A stretch of 64,000 nucleotides of DNA from Lucifuga dentata (lineage: Eukaryota; Chordata; Actinopteri; Ophidiiformes; Bythitidae): the NCBI GenBank assembly GCA_014773175.1, contig VXCM01002132.1:1-64000 (forward strand), written 5' to 3'. Every line of letters begins with the position of its first letter. The first letter of the stretch is position 1. Position numbers and translations under genes: made by a program. The notes under the pieces were generated by a model. The model saw only the letters and a list, made by a program, of their open reading frames with translations. It was not told the DNA's origin and ran no database searches. Positions 1 through 13,500 of the stretch are shown here, piece after piece.

Positions 1-1126
1 GCTGGTTTCCAGCCACGTCTCGGTGAACGCCAGAACACAGCAGCTCCGAATATCCCGTTGGTGTTTTATATGTGTTTTATACACTACTGAGGACTAACAA
101 GTCAAGTTCTTTTGAGTAATTGTTTAAACCTAAATTTTACCTATTATATTTTTTACTCATGTTGTTACAGTTTGCAGTATTGTATACTTATGCAATCATC
201 TACTGTATATGATATGTTTAGCGTATATTTTTCATCTTGTCTTATCGCAAAATACCTTGAGATATCATTGTTTTTAAAGCTATGTCACATGCACGTGTTT
301 CTATTAATGTGAAGGCATTGATAATCATTCTGTCAGCATCAAAGAACTCCAGTATACTGTATGTTCAGCTCCTCTAGATAAAAATACTCCAGTCAAAACT
401 GCAATAAAAGCCTTAGTTCACCTGTTCCCTTTAAAGATGAAGGACCACGACAAACGCAGGTACACCTAAAGATGAGATGAAATACAGTTCACACACCTCC
501 TTTCATGAAAGAGAAGAGGCAGATAGGATAAGGCCTCGATCTCAAGGGGGAAGCCCTATCAAAGACATTGTGTATCCTGACAAAAGGCTTTGATTTCATT
601 TTAGACATAACAATCCCTCTCTGTCTGTGGTGAGCGATGATAACAGAGTTTCCTGTCTACCTCCGTGTCTCTGTTCTTATCCACACCTACAGAATATCTT
701 CTGTAAGAATACATAAGGAATGTGACCAACAGACTGGAATGGTCGTGTCTTTATGATCTTAAACTAGCAGAATGTATTTTTAAACACTGATGGTACCAAT
801 GTGTATTTAAACATTTCAAACAGCTCTCTGACAGGTACAGTAGATAAATGAGACATGGCATGTGGCTATTCAAAGGCTGAAATGTGTTTTGAATTTCTAA
901 CCATGAAGGTTTTGTTGACACGCTGCAGTCGACCTGCACTCCCTCTGTCTGGTCTGGCTGCAGGCCCAGACCACAGATGGTCAACAATAAAGGAGAGGAG
1001 AAAAGAGGACAACCTTCAACACATTAACTGGCATTCAAAGCAGATAAAACAGGAGTGTCTTCTTTTTAATATAAATTTAACTGCATCATGATGGTTCAGC
1101 ATCATGTTTCCTAGTGGTTTTAAATA

Positions 1127-1146
1127 TCTCTCTCTCTCTCTCTCTC
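1127..1146 (+). repeat. (TC)10 microsatellite
   Basis: Short perfect CT tract. Confidence 0.85.
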
Positions 1147-1979
1147 GCTTTCTCTCGTACAGCATTGAATTAAGCAAAAACTGCCATGCAAATAACGATT
1201 GAATAATTCTGACTTTGTGACCAGTTATTATTCTTTAACAGATTGATTCTGCAGGAGAAATCTGCATGAGAGCCAGATTTTATGACAGTCTAGATTGCTG
1301 CGATGCTTTTTTCTTTGTATCTTGTTTTGAGCCAAACTTTTGCATGAATACACATCATGTTTCTAACTGGACAAAAATATTTAAAAGTATTTCCTGAGAA
1401 CAAGAATCTAGATCAAAATAGTGACAGATGACTGACGCCATGATAAGCTGAGAGAAATGTGCACACACACAACCTGAAATCTTTCCTTCTGTGTGTCTGG
1501 AGCTGCAAGGTGGACGACCCCATCAGATATGTAGTGGTGCACACATTCAAGCACAAGTGCACAGTCATATAGCTAAATAAACCCAGAGGCAAGTGACCAA
1601 TGACCCTGAATTTGAGACATGCCTCCAGCACTAAACATATTGTTATTGCATGCTTTACAAATGTCCAGCATCATCTGGCACAGGTTGTACTTTATCTTAT
1701 CTTTCATTCACTTTTCTGCCTCTCTGCTTCCTCTACAAGCAGAAATGACAACTAATGACTCAAGCATCCATTAATCCAGAGAGAGAGAGAGCAAGCAGTT
1801 TTGTTTGCATAACAAGAGTTTCCTCATATAATCTATTTCAGCTATAACAAGTTTAAATTCAAAGGCACTGTATCAATATTTGCATAGCAAGGATTCCTTC
1901 ACTGAGACACCAATTCATGTTTAACTTATGCAGGGGCTTTTCAGGCATGTCCTCGAAGACGATGGGAGGAAAGGGGCTT

Positions 1980-2005
1980 TTGTGTGTATGTGTGTGTGTG
2001 TGTGT
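1980..2005 (+). repeat. (TG)n microsatellite
   Basis: TG run with one TATG interruption, just upstream of a truncated MITE. Confidence 0.85.
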
Positions 2006-2120
2006 CAGGTATTCATTACATTGTGAGGACAAAAATCTGTTCACATCACCACCACCAATTATGGAGACCATCAGCTGTTCCTCATAACATTAACCATTTG
2101 TGTTAAGGTTTGTTTAAGTA

Positions 2121-2299
2121 TTGGATTTTAAGATGGGTGTGTCACCTGAACATTTGATTTTGAAAGATTAGGGGATTTGAAAAAATAACAGGAAAACTAA
2201 AATACAGTTTTATGTTTTAGAAATTGGTTGTCAGTAATGTAACATGTATGCAGATTGTATAAATTGGGCTTAAACGTGCTCAGTCACTGGTATGGTCCT
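2121..2299 (+). mobile_element. TTAA MITE, truncated copy (one end only)
   Basis: About 180 bases match the right end of the 30738 element, including CATTTGATTTTGAAAGATTA and the terminal TATGGTCCT followed by TTAA at 2300-2303. The left part is missing. Confidence 0.7.
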
Positions 2300-4381
2300 T
2301 TAATGTTGAGTATAGGTTAAGGTTAGTCTGACATGCATCGATTGAGGTTATGGTTAGTGTAAGCCTCTTGTAAAAGAAATGTAAGTCAAACACTGTCACC
2401 ACAAGTAACGTGGTACAAGTGTGCAAGTGTGTGTTCGCACGCATGTGTGCGTTTGGTCATGAACCTTGACCTAACTGCTAACCATAACCCCCTAGCTCAT
2501 CTGTCAGGTGACCGGACGGCTGAGGACAGTATAAATATAACACCAGCAAAAACACTGGAGATTTGGGAGAATAATTTTAATGATCTTAAAGATAAGTTAT
2601 GATTATATCAAATTGCCTGCTCGCGTTTGTATTAAAAAAGGGCATGCATACCACAGAGCATGTCACGTTCCACCCATGCACAAAACGAATGACAGCCTGG
2701 TGACATGTTTCCAGGCCTGTCACATCTAAGAATAACAATGGCCTATCAAGCTGGTTTACTTACATGATACAGCAGAATTACAGAGCACTGACCCGACCGG
2801 CACCAGAAATAGCAGCCCTCCTTCAGGACTGAGAGAGAGCATGGGAAACCAGCGTAAGTCAGGCTTCTCTTTGTGTCACGTAAAAGGCCTGAGCACACTG
2901 AATAGTGTAGAGTTAACATGAGAAAATAGACAGATAAAAGATGAGATGAGAGGATACGAGGAAGAAAAGACACAGGTAGGTAAGGCGGGAGAGAAAAAAC
3001 AAGGTGGCAGATGGAGAGCTCGATATGTGAAGAAGAGGCTGCTGGGTCTGATAGTTACTGCAGATTCTGACATTTATATCACTAATGCCTCCATAGCACA
3101 CTTACAGCATCTGACAGACGGGAAGAAATGGTTCTAAGCTGATGTCACTTCATGTCTGAGCCACACTAAGGTGAAGACTGGGAAATTCACAATGACACCA
3201 TCAACCTTCCACCTGCAGAATGTCATGTTTAACTGGTTCCTCAGCCAAAGCTCTGCGTGACTGCTATTAAAAATCCGCTTTCAGTGTTGGCCAGGGAATG
3301 ATGCAGACATGGGACTTAGCAGTTATGACCTTATAAAGTCTGGCATTTATATTTTTTAATTATAGTGTCTTTAACCCAAAAGCAAATGGTCCCTGTCAGA
3401 GAAAAAGCAGGTTGGAAAAAGGCTGAATGGAGAGAGTTGTCACATGCAGCTATCCAGATGCAGCTCTCTCCCCCTTTCTTTAAATCTCTTTAATGGCACA
3501 CTCAGAAGGAAAGGACCCTCGGTGACTCACAAACCCCCACCTCCGACACTCAGGTGTTTCTCCAGAAAGTCAACATGCATTACAGCTTACAGATATTACC
3601 ATGCATAAGCCACTCAAATTGAGAATATGATTTCTTTAGTAAACATTTTTGTAATTCCATTCTGAAATCCTGTAATCCTGTTAGCTGTAATTCTGTAGAG
3701 AACCGATGGCTTCTTTGATCCACACTTCATACTGTATGCTAATGAGCAAGAATCCTTCAACAAAAGCCCCAGACACCAGGCCTACAATTTCTCATTTTTC
3801 CTCATGAATAAACACAGATCTTTTCTTTCTATTAGCTGTTGTCAGTTATCAAAGCTTTTGTATATAAGAGATGACTCTTGTGGCCTAATTAAAGCCACAA
3901 AATCAAAATAGAGACACTGCTAAACCTAGTCTTGTTGCTTGACCTTGAGCTAAGGTTATGACTCCCACTATGTTGGCTGCTACACCAACTCTCTGAAGTA
4001 CAGCGCGCTGGCCAACAGCATCATTCAGAAATAGCATCTAGAAACTAGACTCCAGGGGAATTACAGGAGTTTTAGGTGTGGATGGATCAAGATCTGTAGA
4101 GTACAAAATACTAATCCAGATGCCATTTACCAGTGTCAAATTATATGCAGCCATATTCTGCAAACATGGTCAAAACAATTGGAAATATAAGCTTTTCAGA
4201 TTAATGGTGTGTAGTATAAGTAAGCGGTCCTCTGTGGGGTTCAGGTGTTGTTTTAATTGCTGTGTGTCAGAGACAATAAGACAGACAGGGACAGCTGCAA
4301 CAAGCACAGTGAACTGCACATTCTCTCGATACCCGAGAGAAAACAAGGTCAACTTGTCACACTGACCTGCCACTTTCCTTA

Positions 4382-4382
4382 A

Positions 4383-4415
<33 letters not shown>

Positions 4416-4426
4416 ACACACACACA
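4382..4426 (+). repeat. (CA)n microsatellite, once interrupted
   Basis: AC repeat of 45 bases with one CT interruption at about 4410. Confidence 0.9.
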
Positions 4427-5586
4427 AGCACAGACACACCAATCCCCAGGGTGCTGGAGCCGAATGCCAGCAGTAGCCACCCATCAGAATTAACGATTCT
4501 GCAGAGACGTAGGATACAGGGAATGTAAATACAGTTGAGAGGATCGAATTGGACCACACAACAGGGGACACAGCAAGCACTCTAATTTCCACTGGTGATT
4601 TGACTCTGTATTCCATTTCAGAGCAGCACCTGTTCTAGAGATCAGCTCAGGCTAGACCTGGCTCGGTTCTCAGCACTCCAGACTCCGGTCCATCTTTCAG
4701 GGGAACTCTTCTGACTCTCAACTGTTCGAATAATACTGTAATAAAACTTTGGCTCAGTCAACCCGTACTGTCAAATCTTAAGATGGTTGAAGTCTTAAAG
4801 CCCATACTCAAGGGGGGAGAGTCAGCTGAAACTCTACCTACTTCACTCAGCAACTAACTCGAGATGCCATTGAGCAAGGCAATAACTCTAGCTTAATCAA
4901 AAAAAAAAAAAAAANAAAAAAAAAAAAAAAAAGCAGTAAGGTGTTAAATGTGTCTGAACATGTAAAAGAGCTGCTGAAAAACCCTACACACCCTGAGTAA
5001 ACTTTTCAAATGAATTAAGGTTTAAAAAGAATTTACTTTGTGTGGCAAGGATTAACTTAATGCTAAAATCTCACACTTTACACCATAACCGCATGCTTCA
5101 AATATTATCTGTGGTGTGGTGTCACACATCTCAATGCAACTTTCATCTTCTGCTTTTCAGTATAAAAAAAAAAAATCTAAGATAACAGAGACTTGTAGAG
5201 TGTTGGAAAAGCATCAACACATCAGAGCTGTCTCAGATCACAACTGTGAAGATCCAACCCCAGGTATTCAGCTGTGAAGACCACCACAGCTTCACCGACC
5301 TGAGGCTAATCCCTCTTTGATAAGCAGCTCTTTGGTCTTCCCTCAGCAGATGCACACCAAAGAGAGCTCACTCTGTTCCACAGCCTTTGATTACTACTTG
5401 GCAACAAGACCGACTCCCCTTTCCTCAAAATTTCCACACTCAGCTATTTTGATATACCCACACATAAAATATCTGCTGAACATGACTTCTGATTTCACGT
5501 GGGATTTGGTCATCTTCCCATGTCCAACTTCATGACTCCTTCCATATAGAATGACAGAAAATTACTCTTAATCTCACAATTCTTCA

Positions 5587-5588
<2 letters not shown>

Positions 5589-5649
<61 letters not shown>
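5589..5649 (+). repeat. (TG)30 microsatellite
   Basis: Sixty-one bases of perfect alternating TG, long enough to favour Z-DNA. Confidence 0.95.
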
Positions 5650-5650
<1 letters not shown>

Positions 5651-6160
5651 TCAGTGGGCCACTTCCTCATGCCTCCCATGATGGTATAAACGCCCCCTTC
5701 ATCCTCTTTCCCACGTCCCAGACCAAAGAATGCTCTCCATATCAGCCACTCTGTTAGTGGGCAGAAGTAAAATAACACAGTCTGCTCAGAAGTATGGGAA
5801 AGGCCAATGGGGACAGTATTTTTGTACAGCACTGATGGCATGGTAAAGAAAGAGAAACAGAAAGAGAGAGAGAGGGAGAGAGACGCAGAGAGGTCCCATG
5901 ACATGGCTTCACAAGTATGAGATGTGCGTTGCTTGCTCCTGGCATATCTGGGCTAAAGATAGAATGCCTGTGAGGACAGTTCAGATGCTCACATGCATGC
6001 ACGCACACACACACGCATTGGAAGCTATTTACCAATCTCCTCGTGGATAAGGTATTCAGCAGTAGCTGTCTCCTTTTTTGATGGATGCTTCAAGTGGCAT
6101 GAATGAATCACAAAACAATGTTCTACTCTATGAACAAAAACACCAGCTATCCATTTGTTC

Positions 6161-6164
<4 letters not shown>

Positions 6165-6217
<53 letters not shown>
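6165..6217 (+). repeat. (TG)26 microsatellite
   Basis: Fifty-three bases of perfect TG, about 515 bases from the previous TG tract and in the same orientation. Confidence 0.95.
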
Positions 6218-6221
<4 letters not shown>

Positions 6222-6267
6222 ATGCACGTGCATGTGTACTTGTTCATGAATCCTCAGTATATTTATG

Positions 6268-6359
6268 CAATATCACATGAGAGGGAGTGCTGTTGTACTG
6301 TAATATCGGCTGTGATTCGGTCGTAGGAACGAAGCCGCGCTCTCTCTCCTGTGATATTG
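6268..6359. repeat. 92-base inverted repeat (hairpin)
   Basis: CAATATCACATGAGAGGGAG at 6268-6287 pairs with 6340-6359 at 18 of 20 positions. The 52-base interior is GC- and CpG-rich, unlike the flanks. It could be a tiny foldback element. Confidence 0.75.
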
Positions 6360-6519
6360 CTTTTATATAACAGTTCTACAAGTGCCATTAGTTAATAGTA
6401 ATAAGCAACAGCAGATTATGATTTGTTTGTTTATTTGTTTGCTTATTTGGCTCCACCAACACAAATAGTTCTGCAACTGGATTAGGACTGGACTGTTGCT
6501 AAGCAACACATAAACATTT

Positions 6520-6720
6520 TTGCTTTGGTGGCATGTGTGATCGATCCCTGCATGGGCCTCAGGACGTGTTGGGTCCGGAGGCAATTTACAAGTCGGGCCG
6601 AGCTTCAGGCTGAATTTCACAACACTGGCTCGATCCGACCGCGCACATCAGGTCGGATCAGCTGAAAATTTTATTAAGTATGGCTTGGGGTCGGGTTTGG
6701 ACTGCAGGGCTCTGATGTCT
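6520..6720. repeat. GC- and CpG-rich block, probably a transposon fragment
   Basis: A block with repeated GGGTCGGG, TCGGATC and CGGGCC motifs stands out from the AT-rich surroundings. The following 6780-6910 contains a GGCTAATAATGG and GCACTCCTGGAATGC sequence style typical of dispersed fish DNA elements. I cannot assign a superfamily. Confidence 0.35.
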
Positions 6721-7879
6721 GATTACGATGAGTTCACAGCTTGATCAGACAGCGTGTTGCTCCATCATTTCCTGTTCTCCATGAATGGTCTCCAGCTAAT
6801 AATATCGGCTAATAATGGTTATTAAAACGCCTGTAAAGCGGAGTGATATGTATAGTTAAAAGTCCCAGTGCTGTTATACTCTATATCAGCACTCCTGGAA
6901 TGCCTCTTGTCCAATCAAAATGCCTGGTCAGAACTAACTTTTGTATATTAAAAGATGATTCATGGTCATTTGAGAACAAACTGCCCAGAGAAATCTAACA
7001 CTTATGTCCTCTCTATTTATCACAAAAACAGCAGAGGTTTTGAAGTTGACTCATCTCACATTTATCTTGCCAAAAGCTTATCATAGGACAAATTAAAAAA
7101 AAAAAAAAAGNTAAAAAAAAAAAAAAAGGTTAAACCTCACATCACATGCAACAGAGAAATGGAAACAATAACTTTTTTATTGTATCAGCTGTTTCTATTT
7201 GGAGGATACTGATTAAAATGGATTGATCTGAATTGAATTAAATCATAAGAGCCTAGACAGAAAAACCTCTCAATAGTCAGGTTTCAATCTAGAGAGACAC
7301 GGCTGAGATGCAAAAATTATTAACTGGAAATGGAAAGCTGATGCATATCCCAATGTGACAGATAAGACACTATAAATTTAGGCCTTAATCATCCATTAGA
7401 CATTAAAGCGAGGGAAGTGCAAACTATAAAAGTTAACATTCAAATACAAACAGCGACCTACTGTAACTAAACACTGTGAAGCCACAAGGATCCACTTCAG
7501 TCTCCTCTGTGGAGTCAGTAAACGCAGTGTGGCTGAGGCCTGATCGGTTGCATTAGGTTAAAAGGGTCCTAATGTGCATTAGATCAGCACAGAGCATTAT
7601 TTCAGGAAAACAACATCCATTATTAAGCAGTGTTTTGAACCATGGGACAATAGGAGAAAGCAGAGATCCCGACAAGCCTCGAGTCTCCACTTGTGCAAGT
7701 CCAGGTCCCAGAGGACAACTTCAGATCCAAGATTCAAGCTGAATCTGAGCAACTTTAAGATGCAGTCTTCTGGAGTCTGTAGACTCAGGCTGTCTGTTCA
7801 AATCTCTTTTAGACCCGTTTGGAGCAGATAACCCCAAACCTCTGCAACTAAGACCAGAATTGTGTTCTTGGCCCCTTAA

Positions 7880-7995
7880 AGGAGCATTCCGGCAATTGTG
7901 CATGTTTGAGCCCAATGTATACAATCCACATACACGTTACGTTACTGATAACTATTTCCCAAAATATGTTACTTTAGTGTCCTGAATTAACCTTC
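7880..7995 (-). mobile_element. TTAA MITE, truncated and diverged copy
   Basis: It begins AGGAGCATTCCGG directly after TTAA (7876-7879) and continues with TGCATGTTTGAGCCCAAT, matching about 110 bases of one terminal repeat. Similarity then fades. It lies 390 bases from the full-length copy at 8388. Confidence 0.6.
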
Positions 7996-8387
7996 AGGTT
8001 CACTTGATAAATCTGAAGCACATGCCTGTTTCTCTTCCTCAAAGCTAAATGTGTGTTCCCATGAACATATTCTGGCATTTCATCATGCTGGATAAAATCT
8101 ACCATACGAAGACTTTTCCTGAATGTTTCACTTAGAATGTCACATGCATGGCTACAGCTTTGCAGTTACACACATCTCCCTCAGGGTAGGCTTTGAAAAT
8201 TCCAAGTCTTTCTTCATCTTGTTAACACATTTAACACATCTTGTTACCAGCTTTTTAGAGATTATTTTCTTATTTTGGTTTATTTCTATCTTGCTCCTGC
8301 CGCATTTATATCTGTTGTCATTTTGCTTTCCAGTATCATCAATTTTCTGCCTGGATGTGCCACCGCTCTGTGAAAGCTCATATTTAA

Positions 8388-8976
8388 AGGAAAAGACCAG
8401 ATCAGCCACTTTGCATGTTTGAGCCTAATATATTCAATTTTCATGCATGTTACATTACTGACAACCATTTCCCAAAGGATAAACCCATATTTCAGCTTTC
8501 CTGATATTTTGCAAAATCTCTTAATCTTTCAAAATCAAATATTCAAGCGATACACCCACCTTAAAAATCAATGTTTCGTCTGCTAATAGTTACATAGCCT
8601 TATAAAGTCACAGTCATTTAAAATTTTTTGATAAACGCAGGTCCTCTTTTGGGACTATATTTCCCGGTGGAGACATACATTCACTCTGCACTTTTTATTG
8701 TGCTTAAATGCTTAAATTACTTAACTTTGAAAAAAAACATGAATACACATCTTGTTCACGATGATGGATTACCTATCCCAAGAACGTTTCAAGTATCAAC
8801 AAGTTGATTTTAATAGCGTACCAGAATGAACTGAAACCAATGGCGGTCTAGAAGGTAGGGAAAAAAATTAATTCACCGTTCCAGTAGTATGCTTTGGGAA
8901 ATGATTGTCAGTAATGTTATGTGTATGACAATTGAATATATTAGACTCAAACATGCAAAATGGCCAGTATGGTCCT
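8388..8976 (-). mobile_element. TTAA-flanked MITE, full-length copy (589 bp)
   Basis: The element begins AGGAAAAGACC and ends with TATGGTCCT, each bordered by TTAA (8384-8387 and 8977-8980). Its ends are inverted repeats of about 80 bp, containing GCATGTTTGAGCCTAATATA at one end and its reverse complement at the other. It has no coding capacity. It is the same family as the copy at 30738 in opposite orientation. TTAA target sites suggest a piggyBac-type transposase in trans; this is inference. Confidence 0.8.
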
Positions 8977-10460
8977 TTAAATCTTCTCTTCTTTGACTGA
9001 ATTTTGGTGAAAATAATCTCATAGCTGATAAAAACAGACATCTGGTGCAGCACTTCTGGTCCTGCATCACCTCTCTATATCCACCTAATGTGTCTTTAAA
9101 AACACATTCAGACGCTTGATATCACAACCTAAGAGCTCTCTTTGTTTGGCACAAGAAGTAAGGTGTACTAGGTTTATTTCAGTGGTTACCTAAAGTTACA
9201 ATCTGTGATCCAAAAGTAAACACAAGGCTCCAAGGCCCCACCACCAAAAATCAAAACACAGGATTGGAAGTTGTTATCACTCTCAAATGGAGGGTTCGGA
9301 CCACCCAACAACATTATGTCTGCCTACGCCCATGTATTTGTTTGTGCTTGTATTTCTGTTTGTGCACTTAGTCAGACTCTGTGGAGTGTGGCATGTACTG
9401 TATAAGTGCCATATTTAATAGCTGGATTTAATTTGGCTGATATCATCTCACCACATTTTAATCCTTAAATAGTCTGAGGCAGGAAAAGTTGGCTCACGTC
9501 ATCACAGCCCAGGAAACAGATCTGGAGGAGGACAAGCGCAGAGGCATTCTTCAACCAGGATGTTAGCTTTCAGTGCATTAATGTAGCTGTTTTCAGGATG
9601 ATGCAAGTCCAACAGTAAAGGATTTCCTTCTAAGGGCTTGTGTTATTCATAAGGGACATGCTAATAATATACTCAAAGGAGCAATAAGAGTCACCAAAGT
9701 CAGAGTCAGAGTCACCAGTGATCAACTTTGATAATAGAGTTTCTTATCACTGTATTTTGAGAAATGCATTGACTACACACCTGTGGAAACTTATGACAGT
9801 TTGAGTTTGACAATGTCACAAAGTTTATGGGTTTTGGAAATCTGTTCTATGCATTTCAACAACAATATATATATGACCCACATATCACGCATGTCATATC
9901 CCATCTGACAGTGTAGATGGTGTTGATTAAAGCATCTTGAGAAAACCTTGCAACACCCGCATAACGGATAAAACTCCACACCCTCATTCTTAACCCAACG
10001 GTTAAGAATGTTCACTATTTCTTCAACCCAAAAACCCATGTACCAAGCAATCATTCTGACACTGGAGTCAGTGTGACTGACAAGATGAGACAACTGGCTG
10101 GTCTGGAACCAAAAAACAACCTTTGCTCCAGAAAAAGAGAAAAAAAGAAAACTGGAACATTTCCAGTATAACGGTCTGATCTCAAATATTAGAACCTGGC
10201 AAAATCTGTCTAGCCATTTTAAAATAAAACTGGTCATAACCATTAATCAGCTTTTAAGAAGAATAAACTGCCTCGTAACTGCACACAAATGCATGCCATC
10301 TAGAATATTATGTCCAAATTAATTTCAGACTCTTTATTTAAATTCACACCTTGGCTTGATGTTCAGACAGAATGAAAGCATATAACCTGTATTTTTCATA
10401 ACAACTTCTGACTTCTGATTTCCAACTTTAATCCTCTGGTTGTCAGTTTAGCTTTAGGCC

Positions 10461-10505
10461 AATATATATATATATATACACATACATACATACATACAGT
10501 ACATG

Positions 10506-10569
<64 letters not shown>
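10461..10569 (+). repeat. compound (TA)n, (TACA)n and (GATA)16 microsatellite
   Basis: TA repeats (10461-10478), then TACA repeats to about 10498, then sixteen GATA units at 10506-10569. Confidence 0.95.
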
Positions 10570-10572
<3 letters not shown>

Positions 10573-13500
10573 TCCTTTCTCATGTGAAGATTATTTAGGA
10601 CTGACAAAATTGTAAAATAACTGGTTGAGTCTTCTGATTGCGTTCCTGGGTGGCTGCAGCTTCCTTTGAGCAGAGCATAAATAGGCTGAGCAGAAATCCA
10701 AGCAGGTAATTTCAGACTCGTAAACAGGCGTAGACGTAAAAAGAAGCCTGAGCTGCAAACGTGCCTGATGTTTGTTTTTAAAGCTGCTCTCCTCTTGTGG
10801 AGTCACCCATTAACACAGGAAACAGGGCCTTTAATTAATGACTCACTCTTCTATTTAAAAAAAAAAATCAATGAACAGAATAGAATAGAATTTCTACTGT
10901 TCTGCCATGATCCAAACTGCAACTTTCTCTCTTCACATTTTTTTAAATTTCTACAGGACAAACAGCTGATAGCTCTACTTTTATAATCTATTAAAAACTG
11001 ATTACTTTTCTGTATTAAAGCATTCCAGCAAACACAATTACCAAGCATATTTCTCAGTGACAATTATTTTTAGGTGAGAAATGTAAGAAATGTTATTGTA
11101 AATCATATTTAGCCACACTTAATCCTTTTCACCACATCTTACATAAGCAGAGAAGTTCCCTCAGTGATCTCCTGAGTCATGTTGATGTTTTTGGCTGGTG
11201 AGACATTTTGACCGAAGAAAACACCAAATGTCTCGCTGCTGTTTCAGCGCTGAAACAACATAGTACAGTTACTTTAGTTTGTGTTTCAGCTATAACCCAA
11301 GTTTAACTAAACAAACATTCCACTGAGTAAAATTACATTCATTATGGTAACCGAACTGCACTTAAAGGTTTACACGAGAACATCAGGAATGACGGATAGG
11401 TAGTAATTCATATTTATATTCATGTATTCACAAAGAAAAGAAGTTAGGCAGGTGTGATAGTTCAGGTGGAACTTTATACTTGCTACTTTCCACTTGCCAG
11501 ATTCATCAACCCAACTAATTCTCTATGACTTATCCTAGACTTCCAAATGAAGGAAGTAAAAGAGCCCTGCAGTAAAGGACAGGTCCATGTTCTGCAGAGT
11601 TTGGATGGCTTTCAAACTAAAACACCTCAACTAAGCACTTAGTGGCTGGAAATGAAGGGTGCATTTATTTTCTTTGAGCACTCCATCCAGACCTGCACAT
11701 GTAGCTCTTTCCGCCCAGGGTATGCTTGTCAAATAGGTGCTCGGCCATCTTGTTGGTTTGGGCGTCCGCGTGTGTGAGGTTGGTAACATTGTCACCCAGC
11801 TGCTTGATGCTGCTTAAGCACTTAGATGTATAAAAAAAAAAAAAATTGTGTTGTTTGTATTTTGTAGTTATTGGTTGAAGTGACGTCAGAAGCACCATAG
11901 TGCTCACCTCTTGACCTCTTCCACCACAGTTTTAAAAAAAAGTATGAAGTTACTGCAAAGAATTCAAAAGGGGTTTTCTTACTTTCCCAATGTCATTAGC
12001 TGAATTTATTAGCAGTTACATTTAGCATTTTCATAAGTACATACAAAATTATACCAACAAAATCAAAGTGTGGAACTTTATCCTAAATATGCAGATTTGT
12101 ATTATTCTGCTGTTAACCAATTCTGATAATCAGGCTTTTGTATTAAAATAAGTCACTGTAATGACCTGCCTCAATATATCTCAAAACTGTCCCCTAAACT
12201 TTTTTAATAATGACTTAGCAACTTATAATACTACTTGTTTAATAGCTGTAACATAATCAGACTCTTTGGTCAAATTTATTAACAACCATTTTGTTGAGCT
12301 GCTGTGGGTTTTGTGGCTGGGATAATAAAGAATGTTAATAGTTAATTTTCTATCATTTTATATTCATAACCATAAGAATATAAAATAATGGAACATAATC
12401 CAGCAGCACTGGCAGCATGGTAATCTTAATACTAAATAAATACTTTTGCATGTAATCATGTATTAATACAAAGTAAAATTTATAAAATCATACAGTTTAC
12501 CAGTGTCACCAGCAGTATAACAGAACTCCAGCGACCTTCCTTTAAGAAAATAAAAACATGCTGACAGTGGGTCATTAGGCTCAGAAAGACGTGTGGGCTT
12601 CAGCGGTGAGTTAACAGAGACATGAGTGGGCATGTGCTCTGTTTACGTACAGTATGTTTGTGTGCATTCATACATGTCTATGTGATAATGAAAGCTGCAG
12701 TAAACTGAGCCTGGTGTGGAGCTCCCAGGGAGTGTGTGTGTGTATTTAGTGTGTGAGGGCACCAGGTGTGTGCAGCTGTCCGTCTGCTGGAGAACTTCAA
12801 AGCCAGTTTGAGCAGCAGTAAGTGGTTACAGCATAAGTCATCTAAAGATGGCCTCTGAAGCATTTGATATGAATGGATTTACCCTGCAGCCCATTATAGA
12901 GCAATAGATCAGAGTACACTCAAAACGTCCATGTGTGCTGAGGCCATTCTGCAGTTTATGACTTACAGATGAAATGCCTCATTGCACATCTGCAGACAAG
13001 GCTGATAGTCTTACATCCACACTATTCTGATGTAGGTCCGTATAGGCAAGAATGTGGAGTAAGACACGTACGTGGATGAAATGAATATGATGCAGTCATT
13101 TGCAGAATATACATGATTCACTACTTAATCTGCATGAAGGAAAGTATGCCAGGTGAGGAAATGCATGCAGACTGCTTACTCCAATTAAAGACAATGGATC
13201 ATTTACATGCTCGAATAAATTGATTTACAATTATATAATCTAGGTTCGTTACTGAGTACACTAACATTGTTTTATGTGATTGTGGTGTTTACATGATGTT
13301 TGAAAAAACAGACTTATCACCTTAAAGGGAGTAGAGTTGAAGCTTTAACATGATCATGGATGGTGTGTTTCTATCCTGCCAAACACAGTTTTCTTAAAGC
13401 AGTTCATAGCCATTGTTTGTCTGCAGCCAACTTGACAAAATGTTTTTCCACTGGGAAAGAATTGCTGACAATAGGGTGGCACCTTTCCCTCATCTGATAA

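Larger units (their letters stand above)
1..6267. other. gene-free stretch, probably intronic or intergenic
   Basis: No supported exon, RNA gene or promoter. Contents are microsatellites, one truncated MITE end and a poly(A) join with N at 4915. If the candidate exon at 18.5 kb is the first exon of a long minus-strand gene, all of this would be its first intron. Confidence 0.6.

Noticed and set aside
5584..5904. Open frames with poly-His/Thr or poly-Cys/Val
   Set aside because: Translations of TG/CA microsatellites; the same applies near 4382, 6165, 17353, 23640 and 38581.
9791..10243. 150-codon minus-strand open frame
   Set aside because: No domain recognised and composition like its surroundings. 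A decayed transposon fragment cannot be excluded, but nothing supports a gene.
10506..10569. CRISPR-like regular array
   Set aside because: The regularity is a GATA microsatellite without spacers; the DNA is clearly eukaryotic. No CRISPR array is present.
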